DNA from: Acidiphilium sp. C61
GTDB taxonomy: Bacteria; Pseudomonadota; Alphaproteobacteria; Acetobacterales; Acetobacteraceae
Assembly (NCBI RefSeq): GCF_902712915.1
Contig: NZ_CACTIA010000005.1
Span: forward strand, 3,074,501 to 3,138,500
Direction of reading: 5' to 3'
DNA: 64,000 nucleotides
Every line of letters begins with the position of its first letter. Within the stretch, counting starts at the first letter, position 1. Below the pieces are notes generated by a model that searched no databases, had not been told where the DNA came from, and saw only the letters and a list, made by a program, of their open reading frames with translations. The position numbers and the translations under genes are program-made. Below, in pieces: positions 54,161-63,230 of this stretch.

Positions 54161-55115
54161 CATCCCTGGCACGGGGATGCGCCGCCTGCCAGACATCCAT
54201 CAGCCGCGCGGTATCCACCGCGGTGTAGCGCTGGGTCGTCGAGAGGCTGGCATGGCCGAGCAATTCCTGGATCGCCCTGAGATCGGCGCCGTTGGCCAGC
54301 AGATGCGTCGCGAAGGAATGGCGCAGCGCATGGGGTGTCGCATGCTCCGGCAGGTTGTTCAGCCGGCGGAAGTCGCGCAGCCGGCGCTGCACCACGCCGG
54401 GATTGAGCCGCCCGCCGCGCGCGCCGAGAAAAAGCGGCGACTCGGGCGCAGGTGCGGGGTGATGCCGCAGCCAGGCGGCGATTTCCCGCCGCAGCACCGC
54501 CAGCAGCGGCACGATCCGCTGCCGCCCGCCCTTGCCGCGAACCACGAGCGGCGCGCCGTCCGGCGGCAGATCGCCGATATCGAGCCCCAGCGCCTCGTGG
54601 ATGCGCAGCCCGGCGCCATAGAGCAGCGCCATCAAGGCCGTGTCGCGCGCCGCAAGCGCCGGGCTTGCCGCATCGTCGCCGAGGCTTTCGACCACGGCGA
54701 CGGCATCCGGCGCGCTCAGCGCGCGGGGCAGGGGGCGGCGTGCTCGGGGCGTGCGCAGCAGGAAGGGCGCCTCGTTGACGATGCCGTGGCGGCGGCGAAG
54801 CCAATGGAAAAAGCTGCGCACCGCGGAGAGTTTCTTCGCCCGCGTCGCGTTGCCGATGCCATCGGCGGCGTCCCTCGCCAGCCAGGCCCGGAAATCCGCA
54901 AGGCTCAGCGCCGCGAGATCGGCCCCTGCGGGCTCGGCGCCGATATGCCGGCTGACGAAGCCGACAAATCCGGCGAGATCCGCGCCATAGGTCGACACGG
55001 TGAGCAGTGCGGCCCGCCGCTCGCCGGCCAGGTGGCCGAGAAAGCCGAGGCGCAGCGCCTCGGCCGTGGTCCTGCCGGCCTCAGCCGCCGGCCCGTCTGG
55101 TGGCGAGTCCGACAT
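54153..55115 (-). CDS. xerC: site-specific tyrosine recombinase XerC
   Basis: A 320-residue recombinase that resolves chromosome dimers at dif with XerD. It has an N-terminal core-binding SAM-like domain (about 20-110, with ATRAKKLSAVRSFFHWL). Its catalytic domain has the Arg in GAGLRIHEALGL, VRGKGGRQRIVPL, HALRHSFATHLL and LGHASLSTTQRYTAV with the nucleophilic Tyr. The mid-size N-domain and these motifs match chromosomal XerC, not a phage integrase. It overlaps the end of exbD by 35 nt, so the start could be slightly further downstream. Confidence 0.9.
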   Translation of the reverse strand: MSDSPPDGPAAEAGRTTAEALRLGFLGHLAGERRAALLTVSTYGADLAGFVGFVSRHIGAEPAGADLAALSLADFRAWLARDAADGIGNATRAKKLSAVRSFFHWLRRRHGIVNEAPFLLRTPRARRPLPRALSAPDAVAVVESLGDDAASPALAARDTALMALLYGAGLRIHEALGLDIGDLPPDGAPLVVRGKGGRQRIVPLLAVLRREIAAWLRHHPAPAPESPLFLGARGGRLNPGVVQRRLRDFRRLNNLPEHATPHALRHSFATHLLANGADLRAIQELLGHASLSTTQRYTAVDTARLMDVWQAAHPRARDVR

Positions 55116-55494
55116 TGACGATCCCGGATTTGCGCACGGTGTCCATCACCTGCATCAGACGCTGGTAGCGGATATCCTTGTCGCCGGCGATGACGACATC
55201 GACATTCCGCTTCGCCGCGAGAACCTGGCCGAGATAGTCGCGCAGCCCCGCCAGGGTAACCACCTGGTTCTTCACATGCAGCGCGCCGGCGGCGTCGATC
55301 ATCACCACCACCTGGGCGGGCTTGAGTTCCTTCGCCGTCTGCGCGCCCGGCAGCTTCAGCGCGACGCCGGAATCGGGGATCATCTTCAGCACGATCATCA
55401 CGAAGAACACGAGCAGGAACATCATGATGTCGATCATCGGCACGATTTCGAGCCGCGGGCGTTCGCGCTCGATGAGGTCGCGGCGGCGGCGCAT
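55081..55494 (-). CDS. exbD: biopolymer transport protein ExbD/TolR family
   Basis: A 137-residue inner-membrane protein with a single N-terminal membrane segment containing the conserved Asp in IVPMIDIMMFLLVFFVM, followed by a periplasmic domain ending VRKSGIVNVGLATR. It forms the proton-driven motor with ExbB. It is 3 nt downstream of exbB and followed by an overlapping xerC. In the presence of tonB in the same cluster I name it ExbD rather than TolR. Confidence 0.9.
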   Translation of the reverse strand: MRRRRDLIERERPRLEIVPMIDIMMFLLVFFVMIVLKMIPDSGVALKLPGAQTAKELKPAQVVVMIDAAGALHVKNQVVTLAGLRDYLGQVLAAKRNVDVVIAGDKDIRYQRLMQVMDTVRKSGIVNVGLATRRAGG

Positions 55495-55497
55495 CGC

Positions 55498-56169
55498 TCA
55501 GACCCGCGCCACGCCGGCGGCGCGGCGTTTCGGCGCGTCCTCGGCCGCATCGTCACCGGCGAGGCCGCGCCCGTGCAGCCGGTTGATCAGCACCACCTTG
55601 ATGAGTTCGAGCTGCTGCACGATCCGGCGGGTCAGGTTGTTGAAATAGTTGACGAGATAGACCGCGATGATGGCGATCAGCAGGCCGGCGCCGGTCGAGA
55701 CCAGCGCATCCGCGATCCCGCCCGTCACCTTCGCCGGGCCGCCATTGCTCGACAGCACGTCGAAGGCCTGGATCATGCCGATGATCGTGCCGAACAGGCC
55801 GAGCAGCGGGGCGATCGTCACCGCGGTGTCGAGAATCCAGAGCCCGCGGGTGATCCGCGGCATCGCGTCCATGATCTCTTCCTCGAGATGGTTGTCGAGC
55901 TCGTCGGCGGTTTCCCCGCGCGAGGCGAGGGCGGTGGCGATGAGGTGGCCTTGCAGCGTCGTGCCGTGGCGCGCGGCGAGGTCGCGCAGCCCGGCCGGAT
56001 TGCCGTAGCCCACCGCGCGCAGCGCGGCATGGATACGCCGCCCGGCGCCGAGCGTGCGCGTGAGCAGCCAGAACCGTTCGAGCCCGACCACGATCGTCAC
56101 CAGCAGCAATACCGGCATCACCGCCAGCAGGCCGCCCGTCATCATGACCAGACGGACGATTTCATTCAT
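55498..56169 (-). CDS. exbB: biopolymer transport protein ExbB/TolQ family
   Basis: A 223-residue proton-channel protein with three membrane segments (about 10-32, 113-140, 150-175). It shows the family LLGLFGTIIGMIQAFDVLSS and GIADALVSTGAGLLIAIIAVYLVNYFNNL motifs. It energises TonB-dependent outer-membrane receptors together with ExbD. It lies 120 nt downstream of tonB on the same strand. No TonB-dependent receptor gene is in this window. Confidence 0.92.
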   Translation of the reverse strand: MNEIVRLVMMTGGLLAVMPVLLLVTIVVGLERFWLLTRTLGAGRRIHAALRAVGYGNPAGLRDLAARHGTTLQGHLIATALASRGETADELDNHLEEEIMDAMPRITRGLWILDTAVTIAPLLGLFGTIIGMIQAFDVLSSNGGPAKVTGGIADALVSTGAGLLIAIIAVYLVNYFNNLTRRIVQQLELIKVVLINRLHGRGLAGDDAAEDAPKRRAAGVARV

Positions 56170-56289
56170 CGGCTCAGCTCCTCGTTCATCCTGCCCCGCG
56201 CTGGCGCGCCGCCGGGGCGGTTCAATCCTATAGCCGCAATCCGCGCGGGGGCGAAAACCCGCCCGCCGATCTCAATCCCGACCATCGCT

Positions 56290-57045
56290 CTAGCCGCGAA
56301 CGCGGATCTGGATGGGCACCGCGAAACTCTTGTCGGCGGTGCCGGGGAAGGGCGGGAAATGATGCTGCCGCACCGCATCGAGTGCGGCGCGATCGATCAG
56401 CGGGTTGCCGCTGCTGCGGTAGATCCGTGCTGAGAGCAGCTTTCCATCCGGGGCGAGGGTGAATTCGATGAACGCGATGCCGCGAACGCCGAGCATGCGC
56501 ATCGTCTGCGTGACATGCACCTCGCGCTGCAACGGTGCGCGCAGGCTGGCGGCGTATTGCGCGAAATCGAAAGCCGGCTGCGGCGGCGGCGTCTTCGCCT
56601 TCGGCGGCGGCGCGGGATGCGGCACCGGATGGGGAACCGGGTGTTGCTTCGGCGCCGGGCGCGGCGGCGGCGGGCGATGCACCACTTTCGGCAGCGGCCT
56701 CGATAGCGGTTTGGGGGGCGGCATCGGCGATGGCGCGGGCGGTGGCGGCAGCGGTGCGGGTTGCGGCGGCGGCGGGACCGGCGGCGGCGGCACCGGCAGC
56801 GGCGGGGGCGGCGGCTGCACCGGCTTGGGTGGCAGCGGCAAGGGCGGCGCGAGCCGGACCAGGTGCACGGTGGTCGCCGGGACGATGGGCGTGCGGTAGC
56901 GCGGCAGGTGCCGGGCGGCGTAGAGCGCGCCGGCGGCGATCAGCCCGACCAGCGCGAGCCCCGCCGCCGTTGCGCGCGGCAGGCCAAGCTCGTCCGGCCG
57001 CCAGGAGCGGGCGGCGCCGTTCGTCGTCGCCCCCTCCGTCGTCAT
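56290..57045 (-). CDS. tonB: TonB energy-transducing protein
   Basis: A 251-residue protein: a cytosolic start, one membrane anchor (about 25-45), a long Pro-rich periplasmic spacer with Pro/Lys/His repeats (about 65-160), and a C-terminal TonB domain. That domain has the features MRMLGVRGIAFIEFTLAPDGKLLSARIYRSSGNPLIDRAALDAV. It transduces the ExbBD motor force to outer-membrane receptors. The spacer is unusually proline-rich. It is first in the order tonB-exbB-exbD-xerC. Confidence 0.92.
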   Translation of the reverse strand: MTTEGATTNGAARSWRPDELGLPRATAAGLALVGLIAAGALYAARHLPRYRTPIVPATTVHLVRLAPPLPLPPKPVQPPPPPLPVPPPPVPPPPQPAPLPPPPAPSPMPPPKPLSRPLPKVVHRPPPPRPAPKQHPVPHPVPHPAPPPKAKTPPPQPAFDFAQYAASLRAPLQREVHVTQTMRMLGVRGIAFIEFTLAPDGKLLSARIYRSSGNPLIDRAALDAVRQHHFPPFPGTADKSFAVPIQIRVRG

Positions 57046-57111
57046 GCGCGGCTCGGGTGCTGGTCCGGGTTGCTGGTCACGCCCCTGTCTTCGGGGGGCG
57101 GCCCAGGGCTG

Positions 57112-57981
57112 TCAAGGCGCCGCTCCGGCCTCGATGCGGCGGCCGAGCCGTCCGGCGAGATCGCAGATGAACTGCCACGCCACCCGCCCCGACCGCGCTC
57201 CCCGCGTCACCGACCATTCCACCGCCTCGGCATGCAGGGTTTCGGTGTCGACATCGAGGGCGAACGCCTTCGCATACCCCTCGATCATGGCGAAGAAGGT
57301 CTGCTGATCACAATTGTGAAAGCCGAGCCAGATGCCGAACCGGTCCGAGAGCGACACTTTCTCCTCGGTCGCTTCCGAGGCGTGGATCGCGGTGCTGCGC
57401 TCGTTCTCGATCATGTCGCGCGGCATCAGGTGCCGCCGGTTCGAGGTCGCGTAGAACAGCACGTTGTCCGGCCGGCCCTTGATCCCGCCATCGAGCACCG
57501 ATTTCAGCGCCTTGTAGTCGGCATCCTCGCGCTCGAAGCTGAGATCGTCGCACAGGATCAGGCACTGGCGGGGCTGGCCGCGCAGGATGTCGAGCAGCGC
57601 GGGCAGGGTGGCGATGTCCTCGCGATGGATCTCGATCAGCGCGAGGCTGCCGGGATAGGCCCGATTCGCCGCCGCATGCGCGGCCTTCACCAGCGAGGAC
57701 TTGCCCATCCCGCGCGCCCCCCACAGCATCGCGTTGTTGGCCGGCAGGGCGCGGGCGAAGCGCAGCGTGTTCTCGGTCAGGATGTCCTTCTGCCGCTCCA
57801 CGCCCTGCAACAGCCCGATCGGCACGCGCGAGACCTGCTCCACCGGCTCCAGCGCCGCGCGCTCGGGATGCCAGACATAGGCATCGTGCGCGGTCACCTC
57901 GGCCGCCGGCGGCGGCGGCGGGGCGAGGCGGTCGAGCGCATCGGCGATGCGGGCGAGCAGGTCGTGTGTCGGCTGGTCCAT
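57112..57981 (-). CDS. DUF815-family AAA-type ATPase
   Basis: A 289-residue ATP-binding protein. It has a Pro-rich segment near 20-30, then EQVSRVPIGLLQGVERQKDILTENT, Walker A GARGMGKSS (about 88-96), Walker B CLILCDDLSF, a sensor-like VLFYATSNRRHLMPRDM, and SDRFGIWLGFHNCDQQTF. The family is widespread in proteobacteria and its role is not established. It is divergent from yajC and upstream of tonB by 66 nt on the same strand. Confidence 0.88.
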   Translation of the reverse strand: MDQPTHDLLARIADALDRLAPPPPPAAEVTAHDAYVWHPERAALEPVEQVSRVPIGLLQGVERQKDILTENTLRFARALPANNAMLWGARGMGKSSLVKAAHAAANRAYPGSLALIEIHREDIATLPALLDILRGQPRQCLILCDDLSFEREDADYKALKSVLDGGIKGRPDNVLFYATSNRRHLMPRDMIENERSTAIHASEATEEKVSLSDRFGIWLGFHNCDQQTFFAMIEGYAKAFALDVDTETLHAEAVEWSVTRGARSGRVAWQFICDLAGRLGRRIEAGAAP

Positions 57982-58010
57982 GACGTCTCCTCAGGCAGGC
58001 CCCGCGCGGC

Positions 58011-58038
58011 TTGACGGGGCGGGCGTGCAAACTATGGT
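58011..58038 (+). promoter_or_regulatory. candidate yajC promoter
   Basis: TTGACG (58011-58016) and TATGGT (58033-58038) are separated by 16 nt, 49 nt before the yajC ATG. The -35 is near consensus. The call was made by eye. Confidence 0.45.
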
Positions 58039-58087
58039 CCCGCCCGAGCAAGGACAAGCTTCACCACAGCAGATCGGGATATTCCGC

Positions 58088-58447
58088 ATGTTCATCGCCA
58101 CCGCCTACGCTGCCGGACAGTCATCGCCATCGGACATCACGGCGGCGGTGATCAATTTCGCACCGCTGGTGCTGATCGTCATCGTCTTCTACTTCATCCT
58201 GATCCGCCCGCAGCAGCAGCAGGCCAAGGCCCAGAAGGCGCGGCTCGCCTCGATCCGCCGCGGCGACAAGGTGGTGACTGGCGGCGGCATTGTCGGCCAG
58301 GTGGTCAAGGCGCTGGACGGCGCCGAGGAAATCGAGGTCGACATCGCCCCCAATGTCCGCATCACCGTGCTGCGCAGCACGATCAGCAACGTGCTGACCG
58401 ATTCGAAGCCGGCCGAGACCAAGGCGGCCGAGCCGAAGAAGAAGTAG
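58088..58447 (+). CDS. yajC: Sec translocon accessory subunit YajC
   Basis: A 119-residue inner-membrane protein with one membrane segment (about 24-41) followed by the signature FYFILIRPQQQQAKAQKARLASIRRGDKVVTGGGIVGQV and a charged C-terminal tail ending in lysines. It associates with SecDF. secD and secF, often directly downstream in alphaproteobacteria, are not here; a hairpin and the convergent sodB follow instead. Confidence 0.93.
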   Translation: MFIATAYAAGQSSPSDITAAVINFAPLVLIVIVFYFILIRPQQQQAKAQKARLASIRRGDKVVTGGGIVGQVVKALDGAEEIEVDIAPNVRITVLRSTISNVLTDSKPAETKAAEPKKK

Positions 58448-58463
58448 GCGCCGCAAACGGCAA

Positions 58464-58490
58464 CGGCCCCGGAGCGAAACTCCGGGGCCG
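58464..58490. terminator. terminator-type hairpin between yajC and sodB
   Basis: A perfect 11-bp GC-rich stem CGGCCCCGGAG (58464-58474) and CTCCGGGGCCG (58480-58490) with loop CGAAA sits in the 69-bp gap between two convergent genes. It can serve both. There is no clear T-tract on either side, so it may stabilise 3' ends or act with Rho. Confidence 0.7.
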
Positions 58491-58516
58491 CGAATATCGT
58501 CAGGCTTTGCCCGGCC

Positions 58517-59122
58517 TCAGCCCAGCAGATGCGCGGCGTGGGCGTAGTTGGCCAGATTGTCGAGCCAGTTCTGGATATAGTCCGGCCGGCGATTGCGGAA
58601 ATCGAGATAGTAGGAGTGTTCCCACACATCGAGGCCGAGCAGCGGCTTGCCCTCGCCCGTCGCGACCGGGTTGGAGCCGTTCGGCGTCTTGGTGACGGCG
58701 AGCTTGCCGCCCGGGGTCAGGATCAGCCAGGCCCAGCCCGAGCCGAACTGGGTGGTGCCGGCGGTCTTGAACGCGTCCTTGAACTGCGCGACGCCGCCGA
58801 AATCCTCGACGAGCTTCGCCTCCAGCCGGCCCGGCAGCTTGCCGCCATCGGTGGGCGACATGCACTGCCAGAACAGGTTGTGGTTCCAGTGTTGCCCGGC
58901 ATTGTTGAACACCGGCGCGAGATCGGCCTTGTTGTAGGTGAAGGCGACGATCTCCTCCAGGCTCTTGCCCTGCAGGTCGGCGTTCTTCTCGACGAAGCCG
59001 TTCAGCGCCGTCACATAGGCCTGATGGTGCTTGCCGTGGTGAAGTTCGAGCGTTTCCTGGCACATGCCATGCGCGGCAAGGGCTGCGTGCGCATACGGCA
59101 ACGCGGGGAGTTCAAAGGCCAT
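58517..59122 (-). CDS. sodB: superoxide dismutase [Fe/Mn]
   Basis: A 201-residue Fe/Mn-type superoxide dismutase. Metal ligands lie in ETLELHHGKHHQAYV, NNAGQHWNHNLFW and DVWEHSYYLDFRNRRPDYI. The QHWNHNLFWQCM and GSGWAWL signatures favour the iron or cambialistic SodB group. There is no signal peptide, so it is cytosolic. ATG 59122 is at the usual family start (MAFELPALPYAHAAL). A candidate promoter lies at 59192-59220. Confidence 0.95.
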   Translation of the reverse strand: MAFELPALPYAHAALAAHGMCQETLELHHGKHHQAYVTALNGFVEKNADLQGKSLEEIVAFTYNKADLAPVFNNAGQHWNHNLFWQCMSPTDGGKLPGRLEAKLVEDFGGVAQFKDAFKTAGTTQFGSGWAWLILTPGGKLAVTKTPNGSNPVATGEGKPLLGLDVWEHSYYLDFRNRRPDYIQNWLDNLANYAHAAHLLG

Positions 59123-59191
59123 GGGGCATCTCCGATCCGGTTTGGGCTTCTGTTTCGGCGCCGGCACGGGGCGTGCCGACCGCTCGCACGG

Positions 59192-59220
59192 TAGCTATGG
59201 TCCGGCCCTGCCAGCGTCAA
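59192..59220 (-). promoter_or_regulatory. candidate sodB promoter
   Basis: On the minus strand TTGACG (59220-59215) and TAGCTA (59197-59192) are 17 nt apart, 70 nt upstream of the sodB ATG. It lies in the 117-bp divergent gap with the phytoene-synthase-fold gene. Confidence 0.45.
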
Positions 59221-59239
59221 GCATCGAAAGAGTTTCGCA

Positions 59240-59950
59240 ATGACCGAACCCGACCTCGCCGCCCTTCTCCGCCGCGTTGATCCGGACCGTTTTCTCGGCG
59301 CGATCTTCGCCCCGCCGGAAGCACGGCGCTGGCTGTTCGTGCTCTACGCCTTCAACCACGAGCTGGCCCGCGCGCGCGAGGTGGCGAGCCAGCCGCCGCT
59401 GGCGCTGATCCGGCTGCACTGGTGGCGCGAGGTGGTGGAAGGGGCCGAGCGCGCCCATCCGCTGGCCGCTTCCCTCCGCGCCGGCCTCGCCGGGGGCATC
59501 TTTTCCGCCGCCGCGCTGACCGCGCTGATCGATGCGCGCGAGGCCGAGGCCGAACCGATTCCCGACCGCGCCGCCTTTCTCGCCTATGCGCGCGGCACGG
59601 CGGGCGGGCTGGCGCGGAGTGCCGGCACGGTGCTTGGCGTGACCGATTTCGATGAGCTGGCGGCGCTGGAGGATCTCGGCACCGGCTATGGCATTGCCGG
59701 CATTCTCCGCGCCGCCCCGGCACTTGCAGCCGCCGGGCGCGACCTGCTGCCGCAGGACGGCACCGATCCCGCATCCCTGCGCGAGGATGCCGCCCGCCTG
59801 CTGCGCCGCCGGGCGCCGCGCCAGGGCCTCGCCGCCGCCCTGCCGGCGGTGCTCGCCCGTCGCGATCTGCATCGCCCCGCCGGCCCGGCGCCGCGTGGCC
59901 TTGCCGACCGGATCGCCGTCATTTTCGCCGGGCTGACCGGGCGCTGTTGA
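59240..59950 (+). CDS. squalene/phytoene synthase-fold protein, NDUFAF6-like
   Basis: A 236-residue protein of the squalene/phytoene synthase superfamily. It opens with DPDRFLGAIFAPPEARRWLFVLYAFNHELARAREV, followed by IRLHWWREVVEGAE. The two DxxxD diphosphate-binding motifs of true synthases are not intact: NHELARARE in place of the first, and no clear second. The protein is short and resembles the group related to the mitochondrial complex I assembly factor NDUFAF6, so a non-catalytic or assembly role is more likely than prenyl condensation. It is 45 nt upstream of gyrA. Confidence 0.8.
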   Translation: MTEPDLAALLRRVDPDRFLGAIFAPPEARRWLFVLYAFNHELARAREVASQPPLALIRLHWWREVVEGAERAHPLAASLRAGLAGGIFSAAALTALIDAREAEAEPIPDRAAFLAYARGTAGGLARSAGTVLGVTDFDELAALEDLGTGYGIAGILRAAPALAAAGRDLLPQDGTDPASLREDAARLLRRRAPRQGLAAALPAVLARRDLHRPAGPAPRGLADRIAVIFAGLTGRC

Positions 59951-59995
59951 GCCGCACCCCTCGCCCCCGCGCGGCGCAGGTGATATGACGCCGGC

Positions 59996-62728
59996 ATGAC
60001 TGACACGACCGACCAGACCGAAGGGCCAAGCGGCCAGGTGCCCGTGACGATCGAGCAGGAGATGCGCCGCTCCTATCTCGATTACGCCATGTCCGTGATC
60101 GTCTCGCGCGCCCTGCCGGATGCGCGGGACGGGCTGAAGCCGGTGCATCGCCGCATCCTCTACGCCATGCAGGAATCGGGCAACACGCCGGACAAGCCCT
60201 ATCGCAAATCCGCCCGCATGGTCGGCGATGTCATGGGCAAGTATCACCCGCATGGCGACGCCGCGATCTATGACGCCGCGGTCCGCATGGCCCAGGGCTT
60301 CTCGATGCGGGTGCCGCTGATCGACGGCCAGGGCAATTTCGGCTCGGTCGACGGCGATCCGCCGGCAGCGATGCGCTACACCGAGGCCCGCCTCGCCGAT
60401 GCCGCGATGGCGCTGCTCGCCGATATCGACAAGGACACGGTCGATTTCCAGCCGACCTATGACGAGAGCGACAGCGAGCCCCGCGTCCTGCCCGCCGCCT
60501 TCCCGAACCTGCTGGTCAATGGCGGCAACGGCATCGCCGTCGGCATGGCGACCAACATTCCCCCCCACAATCCCGCCGAGATCATCGACGCGACGCTGCA
60601 TCTCATCGCCCAGCCGGAGGCGACGCTGGATGATCTGATGCGGATCGTCCCCGGCCCGGATTTCCCGACCGGCGGCATCATTCTCGGCCGCTCCGGCATC
60701 CGCAGCGCCTTCGAGACCGGCCGTGGCGGCATCGTCGTGCGCGCGCGGACCGTCATCGAGGAAATCCGCAAGGACCGCATGGCGATCATCGTCGGCGAGC
60801 TGCCCTACCAGGTGAACAAGGCGACCCTGCTCGAACGCATCGCCGAGCTGGTGCGGGCCAAGGAAATCGAGGGCATCGCCGACCTGCGCGACGAGAGCGA
60901 CCGCGAGGGCATGCGGATGGTGATCGAGCTGAAGCGCGACGCCACGCCGGAAATCGTGCTCAACCATCTCTACCGCTTCACCCAGATGCAGACCGGCTTC
61001 GGCATCAACATGCTCGCCCTCGATGGCGGCCGGCCGCGCCAGCTCGGCCTGCGCGATGCGCTGGACTGCTTCATCACCTTCCGCGAGGACGTGATCCTCC
61101 GCCGCTCGCGCTTCGAGCTGAACAAGGCGCGCGACCGGGCGCACCTGCTGGTCGGGCTCGGCATCGCGGTGGCGAATATCGACGCGGTGATCGCGCTGAT
61201 CCGCGCCGCCCCGGACGCCGCCTCCGCCAGAGCCGCCCTGATGGCGCGGGACTGGCCGGCCGGCGATGTCCGCCCGCTGCTCGAACTGATCGACGATCAC
61301 GGCAACCAGATCTCGCCGGATGGCACCGTGCGCCTGACCGAGGCGCAGGCCCGCGGCATTCTCGAACTGCGCCTCCAGCGCCTGACCGGGCTCGAACGCG
61401 AAAAGATCCAGTCCGAACTCGCCGAGGTCGGCCGCCGCATCGGCGAGCTGCTCGAAATCATCGCCTCCCGCCCGCGCCGGCTCGAGGTGATGCGCGACGA
61501 GCTGATCGCCATCCGCGCGCGCATCGCCGCCCCGCGCCTGACCAGCATCGAGGACAGCGTCGCCGACCAGGACGATGAAAGCCTGATCGAGCCCGGCCAG
61601 ATGGTCGTCACCATGACGCGCGACGGCTTCATCAAGCGCACCCCGCTCGAATCCTTCCGCGCCCAGAACCGCGGCGGCCGCGGCCGCGCCGCCGCCTCGA
61701 TGCGCGGCGACGACGTGATCACCCGCAGCTTCAACGCCCATACCCACCAGTTCGTGCTGTTCTTCAGCCAGGGCGGCAAGGCGTTCCGCGAAAAGGTCTG
61801 GCGCCTGCCCGAATCGGCGCCGGCGGCGAAGGGCAGGGCGATCGTCAACATCCTGCCCGAGCTGAACGGCGACGCCGTCACCGCCGTGCTGCCGCTGCCG
61901 CAGGATGAAAGCCTGTGGAACGACCTGCACCTCGTCTTCGCCACCGCCTCGGGCAATGTGCGGCGTAATCGCCTCGCCGATTTCCGCAACGTGCGCTCGA
62001 CCGGCCTGATCGCGATGAAGCTCGACGAGGGCGACCGCCTGATCGGCGTCGCCACCTGCCGCGAGGGCGACGACGTGTTCCTCGCCACCCGCCAGGCCCG
62101 CTGCATCCGCTTCCAGATCACCGACGAGACCCTGCGCGTCTTCGCCGGCCGCGACTCCAGCGGCGTGCGCGGCATCCGCCTCGGCGCCGGCGACGAGGTG
62201 ATCTCGCTCTCCGTGCTCCGCCATGTCGAGGCGAATGTGGACGAGCGCGCGGCCTACCTGAAATACGCCGCCGCCCAGCGCCGCACCGGCAGCGAGGAGC
62301 CCGAGGCCGATGCCGTGGAAAACGACGAGGCGGCGGCCGACATCCAGCTCGCCCCCGAGCGGATCGCCGAGCTGCAATCGGCCGAGGAAATGCTCCTCAC
62401 CGTCACCACCGGCGGCTTCGGCAAGCTCTCCTCGGCCTATGAATACCGCGTCACCGGCCGCGGCGGGCAGGGCATCGGCAATATCGCGCTCGCCGCGCGC
62501 AATGGCCGCGCGGTTGCCGCGAGCTTCCCCGTCCGGCCGGGCGACGACATCATGCTGGTAACCGACCAGGGCAAGCTGATCCGCGCGCCGGTCGATCAGG
62601 TGCGCATCACCGGCCGCCAGGCGATGGGTGTCACACTCGTGCGGGTCGAGAAAGATGAGCAGGTGACCAGCGTTTTCCCGGTCATCGACGATGGCGAGGA
62701 GGAAGGCTTGGAGGAACGGGATGCGTGA
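59996..62728 (+). CDS. gyrA: DNA gyrase subunit A
   Basis: A 910-residue DNA breakage-reunion subunit. It has [35 protein letters not shown], the active-site Tyr in AMRYTEARL, and a full C-terminal beta-pinwheel with the GyrA box in QNRGGRGR (about 558-565). The pinwheel ends in an acidic tail ([11 protein letters not shown]). In the quinolone-determining region Ala89 occupies the E. coli Ser83 position and Asp93 the Asp87 position. GyrA is distinguished from the paralogue encoded at 35322-37556 by length and the GyrA box. Its end overlaps coaD by 8 nt. gyrB is not in the window. Confidence 0.97.
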   Translation: MTDTTDQTEGPSGQVPVTIEQEMRRSYLDYAMSVIVSRALPDARDGLKPVHRRILYAMQESGNTPDKPYRKSARMVGDVMGKYHPHGDAAIYDAAVRMAQGFSMRVPLIDGQGNFGSVDGDPPAAMRYTEARLADAAMALLADIDKDTVDFQPTYDESDSEPRVLPAAFPNLLVNGGNGIAVGMATNIPPHNPAEIIDATLHLIAQPEATLDDLMRIVPGPDFPTGGIILGRSGIRSAFETGRGGIVVRARTVIEEIRKDRMAIIVGELPYQVNKATLLERIAELVRAKEIEGIADLRDESDREGMRMVIELKRDATPEIVLNHLYRFTQMQTGFGINMLALDGGRPRQLGLRDALDCFITFREDVILRRSRFELNKARDRAHLLVGLGIAVANIDAVIALIRAAPDAASARAALMARDWPAGDVRPLLELIDDHGNQISPDGTVRLTEAQARGILELRLQRLTGLEREKIQSELAEVGRRIGELLEIIASRPRRLEVMRDELIAIRARIAAPRLTSIEDSVADQDDESLIEPGQMVVTMTRDGFIKRTPLESFRAQNRGGRGRAAASMRGDDVITRSFNAHTHQFVLFFSQGGKAFREKVWRLPESAPAAKGRAIVNILPELNGDAVTAVLPLPQDESLWNDLHLVFATASGNVRRNRLADFRNVRSTGLIAMKLDEGDRLIGVATCREGDDVFLATRQARCIRFQITDETLRVFAGRDSSGVRGIRLGAGDEVISLSVLRHVEANVDERAAYLKYAAAQRRTGSEEPEADAVENDEAAADIQLAPERIAELQSAEEMLLTVTTGGFGKLSSAYEYRVTGRGGQGIGNIALAARNGRAVAASFPVRPGDDIMLVTDQGKLIRAPVDQVRITGRQAMGVTLVRVEKDEQVTSVFPVIDDGEEEGLEERDA

Positions 62729-63230
62729 GGGCGGCTTGGTCGGGCTGTATCCGGGAACCTTCGATCCGATCACCAACGGACATCTCGACATCATCGGCCG
62801 CGCCGCGCAGCTCTGCGCGAAGCTGGTCATCGGTGTCGCGCGCAACGCCGGCAAGGGGCCGCTCTTCCCCACCGACGAGCGGGTCGAGATGGTGCGCGCC
62901 GAGATCGCGCCGATCGCCGCGCGCACCGGCACCGTGATCGACGTCCAGCCGTTCGACTCGCTGCTGATCGGCTTCGCCCAGCAGGTCGGCGCACAAGTGA
63001 TCGTGCGCGGCTTGCGCGCGGTCTCCGACTTCGATTACGAGTTCCAGATGGCCGGGATGAACGCACGGCTCGACCAGCAGATCGAAACCATCTTCCTGAT
63101 GGCGAGTGAGCGGCACCAGTTCATCTCCTCGCGCTTCGTGAAGGAAATTGCCCAGCTGGGCGGCGACATCTCGAGCTTCGTTCCGAAACTGACCTTGGAG
63201 AGGACCCTTCGCCGGGTTGGCAGACCATGA
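62721..63230 (+). CDS. coaD: phosphopantetheine adenylyltransferase
   Basis: A 169-residue nucleotidyltransferase making dephospho-CoA from 4'-phosphopantetheine and ATP. Motifs are the [21 protein letters not shown] loop (T/HxGH form), [20 protein letters not shown] and [25 protein letters not shown] 62721, with GAGGAACGGG upstream, begins the conserved N-terminus; it overlaps the gyrA end by 8 nt. Its stop overlaps the cyclophilin start by 4 nt, giving gyrA-coaD-ppi coupling. Confidence 0.95.
   Translation: MREGGLVGLYPGTFDPITNGHLDIIGRAAQLCAKLVIGVARNAGKGPLFPTDERVEMVRAEIAPIAARTGTVIDVQPFDSLLIGFAQQVGAQVIVRGLRAVSDFDYEFQMAGMNARLDQQIETIFLMASERHQFISSRFVKEIAQLGGDISSFVPKLTLERTLRRVGRP

Noticed and set aside
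54153..55115. Tyrosine recombinase as a phage or island integrase
   Set aside because: Motifs and length match chromosomal XerC, and no attachment site, phage genes or adjacent tRNA are present.
59195..62932. A 1245-codon minus-strand open frame opposite gyrA
   Set aside because: gyrA is complete and conserved on the plus strand. The antisense product is composition-biased and spans the adjacent genes as well.
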